Origin: Lethocerus indicus
Taxonomy: Eukaryota; Arthropoda; Insecta; Hemiptera; Belostomatidae
Length of the DNA: 64,000 bases
NCBI GenBank assembly: GCA_019843655.1
Contig: JACDQD010000005.1
Location: 31,258,954-31,322,953, forward strand
Direction of reading: 5' to 3'
In this document: one piece after another, positions 40,701 through 48,266 of the stretch
How positions within the stretch are numbered: the stretch's first letter is position 1
Layout: each line of letters begins with the position of its first letter
Translations under genes and position numbers: made by a program
The notes under the pieces: generated by a model
Database searches by the model: none
What the model saw: the letters and a program-made list of their open reading frames with translations, nothing else
Told to the model about the DNA's origin: nothing

Positions 40701-43700
40701 ACCGGTCTAGCAGAAGACCGAATGAGCATTAGGAGAAACTCAGCTATGATGTTAACCCCAATTCAGTAACTAGAACTAGCTCTACCTCCTGTAGATCATC
40801 TTTTTTTCTAGTTTATAGTTTATATGGCATGAAATGTGCTGGCTGCGATAAAAATAAAATACAGCTGATATTGAAAGGGTTTTCATCACCTCTAACCCCA
40901 TCATGTTCTTCCCAAATCAGTCCATTTTTCACCACATTGAATTTTGTGTCAAGTTTAGAATAAGAGTAAACTGATTATCAGTGCCTTTAAACTTGTTAGT
41001 GCTTAATGTCATATGAATTACAGGATATATAGTAGTGCTATTCTCAAAAGGTCGAAATACTATTTTCTCACTCAATGATTCAAATCCAATTCCTGCTCAC
41101 TTTCCTCAAACATTTTCACAGTACATATTTTTCCCGGTTTACGAACATAGACTTCTTTAATATTTTCCATTCTCGCATATAAACAAAAGTGAATTTCAAA
41201 CTTTTAATGGCACAAATAAACTCAACAATATCTTGCACATGCTGCACATAGTGTCTGAACTCATTAAAACAATATATTCTCTGTTTTAATAAAAATATAC
41301 TATACAGCATTGAGAAAAAACCTTAAATTGTATTCAACTACTATGTCAGTTTTCTTTTTATTCACTGAATCACAGAAAAAGGAATGAATTTATAGGTCAG
41401 TAACTTTAACTATATTTATTTAAAATCAATAAAACAATAATTATTCTACCAAGAAAATTAGTGGATAGCTAAATGATTTATGCTGATTCTAAATTAATAA
41501 AAAATTGAATTAGATGTTTATTAAGGTGAAATGGGCTTATTGTATAAACATTGTTTGTGTAAATGTCCTTTCTACAAAATATTATTCATTTTTTCTTGAC
41601 TTTTACCACTAAGGAACAAACTACTAAATAATTACAACTTTGTACATAATATTCAATAAACACAATACACTTTGACTGAAAAACAAAACTGTATTTGAAT
41701 TTGACTAGAATGACAACAGATTCGTGTCAATGTACATAATGGTTTTCATTAATTGGGTCACACAAGGATTTGAAGAAGACCACCCACATTTAAAATCATG
41801 ATACAACTGACAGGAACCAATGTGACATTATAAGCACTCAATCCTCTGATCCAAATATCACCAAAATAAATTAGAATATCCAATAATAATTATTTGCCAA
41901 CTGACCTTTCACTGTTGAAGGAAAATTTTGTGTAGATTCTGCCATATTAGCCAAGAGGTCAATGCCACTGTCCCCCCTCCAGTCACTCACTGGACCACAC
42001 TTCCAATTAGCATTGCCAGGTACAAATAAAATATTTTTATTTGTTTTTTTTTCTGTGATAACTAACAAGTTAGAAGAGTCAATTAGTATTTTAACAAAAA
42101 ACAAGTTTGAAAGAATTACAAATAAATCAAATTACTAATTTTGTTCACCTCAAAATGTTGTATGACCCAGTTTTTACTGTTGTCATAGTTGAATTGCACT
42201 TCCTACAACTTAAGGCCAAGGATTATATACAAATATATACTTGAAAAATTATTCAGTATTCATCACCTAAGTTGTTAAATAAACTGCTTTGGAATTGATT
42301 ACTTTTATTCAATTGGAATTTTTTCCAAGCAAAATATCTGAATTAATTAGAAACATCTATAACATCATAAGACACATCGTTAATTATCATTAGAAGAATG
42401 TATATTTCTATCGAAAATTTATCATTAAAGTGAAATATTTTCTAATTTCATAACTGACTATATTTAAGAAATAAAACAAAATTTAAGAAGTAGGACCTCA
42501 AACACATTTCCTTATTGGTGTAATAATTTATAATTAATTCACATAAATTTATCCCCGTGTGTTTTAATTTAAATATCTGACAATATGAATTAATTACGAT
42601 TTTCTAATTATTTACCTACATAAAAATAATTGAATTTTGACTTTCTTATATGACTGAATTTTCATCTTTTTCTTGTTTTAACATTCATCTTTTGCCAAAA
42701 GTTTTAATGATAGTTTTAAAAATGACTCAAAAAATATATCTATTCTTGGTTTGATTCACAATATCTACTATCTGTGGAATTTAATTGGATGACACTTTAT
42801 TCATTATATTTGTTACGGGAATAATTCATCAAAATATTATTTTTTGGCTAAAAATTATTTTTTGAATAATGAAAATAGTTTTCCTTATGACTAACATTCA
42901 ATGGGATGGGAGTCATTTAACCATCTGAATACCTTATTACCTTTTGGCATATGAATATTTTGGCTTTGTTTTAAAAGCTTACCTATCCATTCGGTCATGA
43001 ATATTGGAATATTTGGAAAAGCAATACTGAAGTCAGGAATGCTCACTTCTAATATATTCGAATTAAATTTCAAAAAGCTATTTATGATTTAAACTTATTT
43101 TATGTCAACTTATTTATAGGATTTATTATAATTGTTCACAACAAAAAATATAAATCACTTATTTCTTAGGATATATTATACTCGATGTAATGTTTAAATA
43201 TTATAATAGTTGATTAATTTTCTCTAATATAAATTAAAAACATTTTCAAATCTAGACCAAACTTGACAGAATTAAAATGAATCCTAAAAAAAATTGAAAA
43301 CAATTAAAATTATTCTAAGGAAATCATTCCTCTAAAATTAAACATAAAATTAATGTTTACATAAAAATAAAACTAAAACATATATATAAACCTTCTAAAT
43401 AAAAAAAATTAGGATATTTTTGTAAATCAGACGGTAACATTACTGGCTGAATTTTAGAGAGAAAAGAAAAATAAATTCCAATAGTAGTTCAGTTAGGGTC
43501 AAATTGTTTTCAGTGTGGATACTTAGGCGGTCTGAAGTCTGAGCTTGGCGGTTGGACGAAGACAGTCAAGTCCTGGTATTGGGGCAACCCTCTTGTAAGT
43601 CCCAAAACAACAATCCCCCAAATAATAGTTTTCTTCTTTTCTATAGCAACTCTTTTTTTTCCTTTTCTTTGTTTCTTTTCCAATCAGAATTAGGATGCCA

Positions 43701-46700
43701 TTAGCTGTACAGGGTGTTAATAAATCCCTTGTGAACTTACAAAATTTAAAACACTGTAACAAGAAGCATAAACAATATGTGTGGAATGTTAGTCCATAAG
43801 GGAAATAGTAGCACAATTAAGAATTTTTTAATATTCTTATTTCATTTAGAAATCGACAATAGAGTTCTTGCTTTTGATGTTGAGTTACATTCAGTGGTGA
43901 TATTCAAATTATTCATCAACCAGTTTACCAAGGTGAAATTTTGTAACCTGCATTTGGTTACCAATATATGACAATCATGTAGGAGCCATGCTTTATAATT
44001 GCTACATACAATTTTGAATATTTAAAAATCAGATTTATTTTTCTAGGTGAGTAAACTTGAAACTTCATTCAACAATCAATATGGAAGTTAGTATATATTT
44101 TAACTATCAAATAGGTACCAGTTGAATATCACCATTGGTCATACATGACCTTTCCAAAATGGTCAAATCGTTCTAATCACTTCAGTTTACTTATTCAATG
44201 ATCTAAAACAGTATTTTAAGTTAAATTTTGTAAAAAAACTGTTTCCTCATGATTAATACTGCACATGCCTTCAATTCTTTGCTGTAATATGCTCCTTACA
44301 CTTAGTCCTTATTAAAATAATATGCATAGTTTTCTTTTATATTTCTAGATATCCAAAAGCCTATAATGCTCAGTTCTTAAAGTGAACAAAGCGTTTATAA
44401 ACACCCTGTAATCAACTTTCAGTAAAGTGGAAAATAACTAGCTTTACTGATACCACCAATAGACCAAACAATAATGGCATAAGCTGCCTATATATCTTTA
44501 CCAGAGGCCGATTATTTATTTTTTCCTCATTTTTTTAGCTGGCTTGTCTTTATTTTCTACAATATTATAAATGTAATACTTTTTTATATATTTTTCGATA
44601 TCTAAAAACCCCGCTGCTTTATTATCAATTAGGTCCAAATATTGCAAGATGGATAAATAAAATCCCATCGAGGGGGATGATCGTTAAATATTTTAAAAGT
44701 TTAAAAAATACTAATAACTAATTGAAAATTTGTTAAAAACTTCTTTTCAGTTTTTCGATATGCATTTCTTTTTTTTTATAAATAGGAATTTCAATGTGCA
44801 TAAAATAAAATCAAAATCATTAGACGGTAATTGAGCTTACTGGCTGAATGATGGACCATAAAACAATGTTATGGTAGTAGTTAGGGTAAAATTGTTTTCA
44901 GTGTGGATACTTAGGCGGTCTGAAGTCTCAGCTTGGCGGTTGGACGCAGAGAGTCAAGTCCTGGTATTGGGGCAACCCTCTTGTAAGTCCCAAAACAACA
45001 ATCCCCCAATAATAATAGTTTCACAATTTTTAACTATTTATTTCTTTAGTTATTGTTATTGTTGTTGAATTACCCTATATAATTTGTTAGAAATGCATGA
45101 CTCTGCCAAAGCATGAACGTCGTTTGCCAATTATAGATTTAACTTACTACAGTATTACACATCTGTAGAGTAGAGACTGCATGAGATAGACAGAGAGCAC
45201 TTAATCAACCTTCGGGGGTAGTACACATTATTGTAGGCACGTTGCTCTGTTGTGTATTATTGCAGACAGGAATTCTGTATAAAAGCTGAAACTTCATAAA
45301 AACTACATATATATATATATATGTATAGTCTGTGAGGTTTTTTCCATGACCAACATTAAGAACACAGTGAAGTTTGTTACCAAACTGAAAAACAAAAGAA
45401 AATGTAAGCGCAAGAGTGTAGTTTTGGAAATAAATGTTTTGACCAACACAGGTAAATTCCACTAAGTGTAATTGATAGTTAAAACAAAATATATAGTTAT
45501 AATAAGCCAGCAGGGTGTGACAGGTAACAGTTTACATGAGGCGATATGCCTATTTATAAAGGGAGTAGGTCCGGAATAAGAAGCAAATGATTGAAGGTAA
45601 GATGGACAGCAAATAGACTTTAAATTGAACAAATATCGAAACTGACCATTTTGGACAAGATGTGGGAGATTTTTTAGGTTTTAACAAGCCAAGGCAACTT
45701 GGGCTTAACATAGAGAGTAAGGATTAGCTGCAGGATTAAGATTATGAAAATAATAAACACTGGAATAGGGCCAAAAATTTAACATTAAAAAATATTTTCA
45801 TTAACCATCTTAAAACTTCTAATGTAAACTCCTATTTAGCCTGATAAGAATAAAGCTATTTTTATTAAAACAATAAAATGAATTGGAATTAAAAGTGTCC
45901 GCTAAATGAACAACTTGGTAAAGTTTGGTTGCTGTATTTCCAGACCTGCTCTTATGGCTTAATTATGTATTATTGAACTGATTAACATATGTGAACAGTT
46001 TTCTCTTACACCCTGTACATAGAGATTTATTTATTTAAGTAACCATGAGTGTTCAACACCATAATTCTTTAAAAAAAAACCATAAAAGAGCCGATTATTA
46101 TTATTACATTATTTATAACGCTTTTTAGATTTTTTGGCATAAGGAACCTTGAATGATTTACAATCTTAATCTCTGTAAATTTGTTTTCCAACTGAATTCA
46201 ATCCATTTATCTAATGTCCTAAACTCCTTTCTAATAGAAAGCCTTCATAGTGACATATATTCTACATTTTATTTTTTTCAGGACTTTCTATGAAAGTAGA
46301 AATTACATAGAATTTTTTTCTTACGCTCTTTCTGTATTCGACTTGTACTAATTCTTTTTACTTCTCTTTTTACAATTTTACACTTTGGCTATGATGAAAA
46401 TTTAACAAAAAAAAAGCAACGTTATTCTTCTTAATAAATTGAAATGTGTAAACGTCTTCAACTGTATTCACTCTGAACCAGATTGCTTTTGTACAGTGTG
46501 TGTTCAATTACTCGCTTCTTTTTTGGCAACATGAATGCATGTTTCCTCTATTCAAATAGACGATTGCTATTTCAGGTATGTTAACAATAGTATTTTGGGA
46601 GCACTGAAACTACCGATTTTTTGATATTTATTACACTTTCCATATCCGCTGACTGTATCTCTCTGAACTAGTGCCCCCTGTTTTCCGTTTAAATTAACCC

Positions 46701-48233
46701 ATCTAAAAAAAAAATCCGTTCAAACTAAAAGGAGGTCTGTCGGGGCACGAACGAAGGAGTCTTGCCAAATCCAATGTGCCATTTGGAAAGAGCAAGTTTG
46801 TAAAATTTCAACGAGAGATGACTTGATTTTAATTTGTGCTTAGGACTTTGGTCGGACAGGTGACGAGCCGGTGAATTCGCAAGAGTCTCAGGAAGACCCT
46901 TCTCTTGTATCCCACGCGCAGAAAGTTCCTCAACAACCACAAGTAAGTTGATACTACTCAGAGCCAAGAATCTATCTATCCTCCGTACTGTTCTAGACGG
47001 TCGATAATACTGTAAGTAATCAAAAATTATTTTTTGTTTTATTACGGTATAATGCAAGCCGGAATGAGAAAAAAGGCCAAATTCTCCCGGATTTGATATT
47101 GATACCGCTAATTAGGCAATTCTCAATTTTGCAGGTGACTGCAGATGAAGCGGGCAATCTGAGGGTCCTGGTTCGTAAAACTAAGCCACTTCTCGGATGC
47201 CATAGAAGGTGGTGCAAACACAAGACATCCACTGCCACGCATTATTAATATAAATGCAAGTTCTCTTTAATGGCTCTTATTATTATTATTCAGATATTGG
47301 TTGTTCAATACAGATTTTATTTTTCACTAATCATCTTTCATGACGGAACCAATAATGCACAATTTGTCTGTGTATTTAATTTACTTTATATTGAGTCTAG
47401 TATATTTGTACAGAAAATTGAAAAATTTAAATGAGGATTTTAGTCCAATATCTGCCAATAACACGCAGTTAATTATTGCAGGAAAGTGGAGCAGCTTATG
47501 AAGCAGGAGTACTCCAGGTGGGGCAGCTCATATTAGAAGTAGATGGAAAGAAAGTAGAAGGTGAGTACCCTCCGGAATGAAATAAATATTTCCACAAATA
47601 CTCGTTTAAGTAGTAATAGTATAGTTTTAAATGATTTCTTCCTTTACAGTACTCAGGAAGTAACTGTTACCAAGTAACTCAGTAAACTGAGAATGAAAAA
47701 ACTATTGATAATTTAATAAAACCAGATGTCACTCAAATTGCATGAAGGAAGCCTGAATATAACCAAGAATTGTATTATAAAATGTATAAATTTTCGTATA
47801 CTTATTCGTACACTCTTTCAATTAGTCCGTGAACAATTGCACCAACTGTCGGTAAGCTTCTTGTTGATACCTTGTTAAACGAAACAACAAAAATAAGAAA
47901 CAAACTTGGGTTGCTTCTTTATCGAGCTTTGCACTTTAATTCAATGTGCACTTATGACCACACATGAACACTCAACATTCACATTGACATTGTGGAAGCA
48001 GGTAAATAATTATCTACTTTTACTTTTTGACAAATGTAGACCCGAATAGACTTTGGTCCAAAACTATTTTGACGAAATAGTGTGACCGAGTTTGAGCCGT
48101 TTAAGAAAACAATTCAGCTGTAATTTCACATTTTTCTTTTCTGCAAAATTCTATAATGCGTTGAGCAACGCTTTATAATACGAGCTTTAGTCTAGTGCAT
48201 TCCATTAGTTGGCCACTCTTATTCATATTTTAC

Positions 48234-48266
<33 letters not shown>

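Larger units (their letters stand above)
39376..43513 (+). other. Intron 12 of the whirlin-like gene (hosts a minus-strand nested unit)
   Basis: About 4.1 kb, AT-rich apart from three islands that read as minus-strand exons (40426-40592, 41906-41989, 42983-about 43045). Also carries an AT-rich palindromic tract near 40345-40385 and an aaccggtctag-type repeat end at 40698-40720. Confidence 0.55.
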
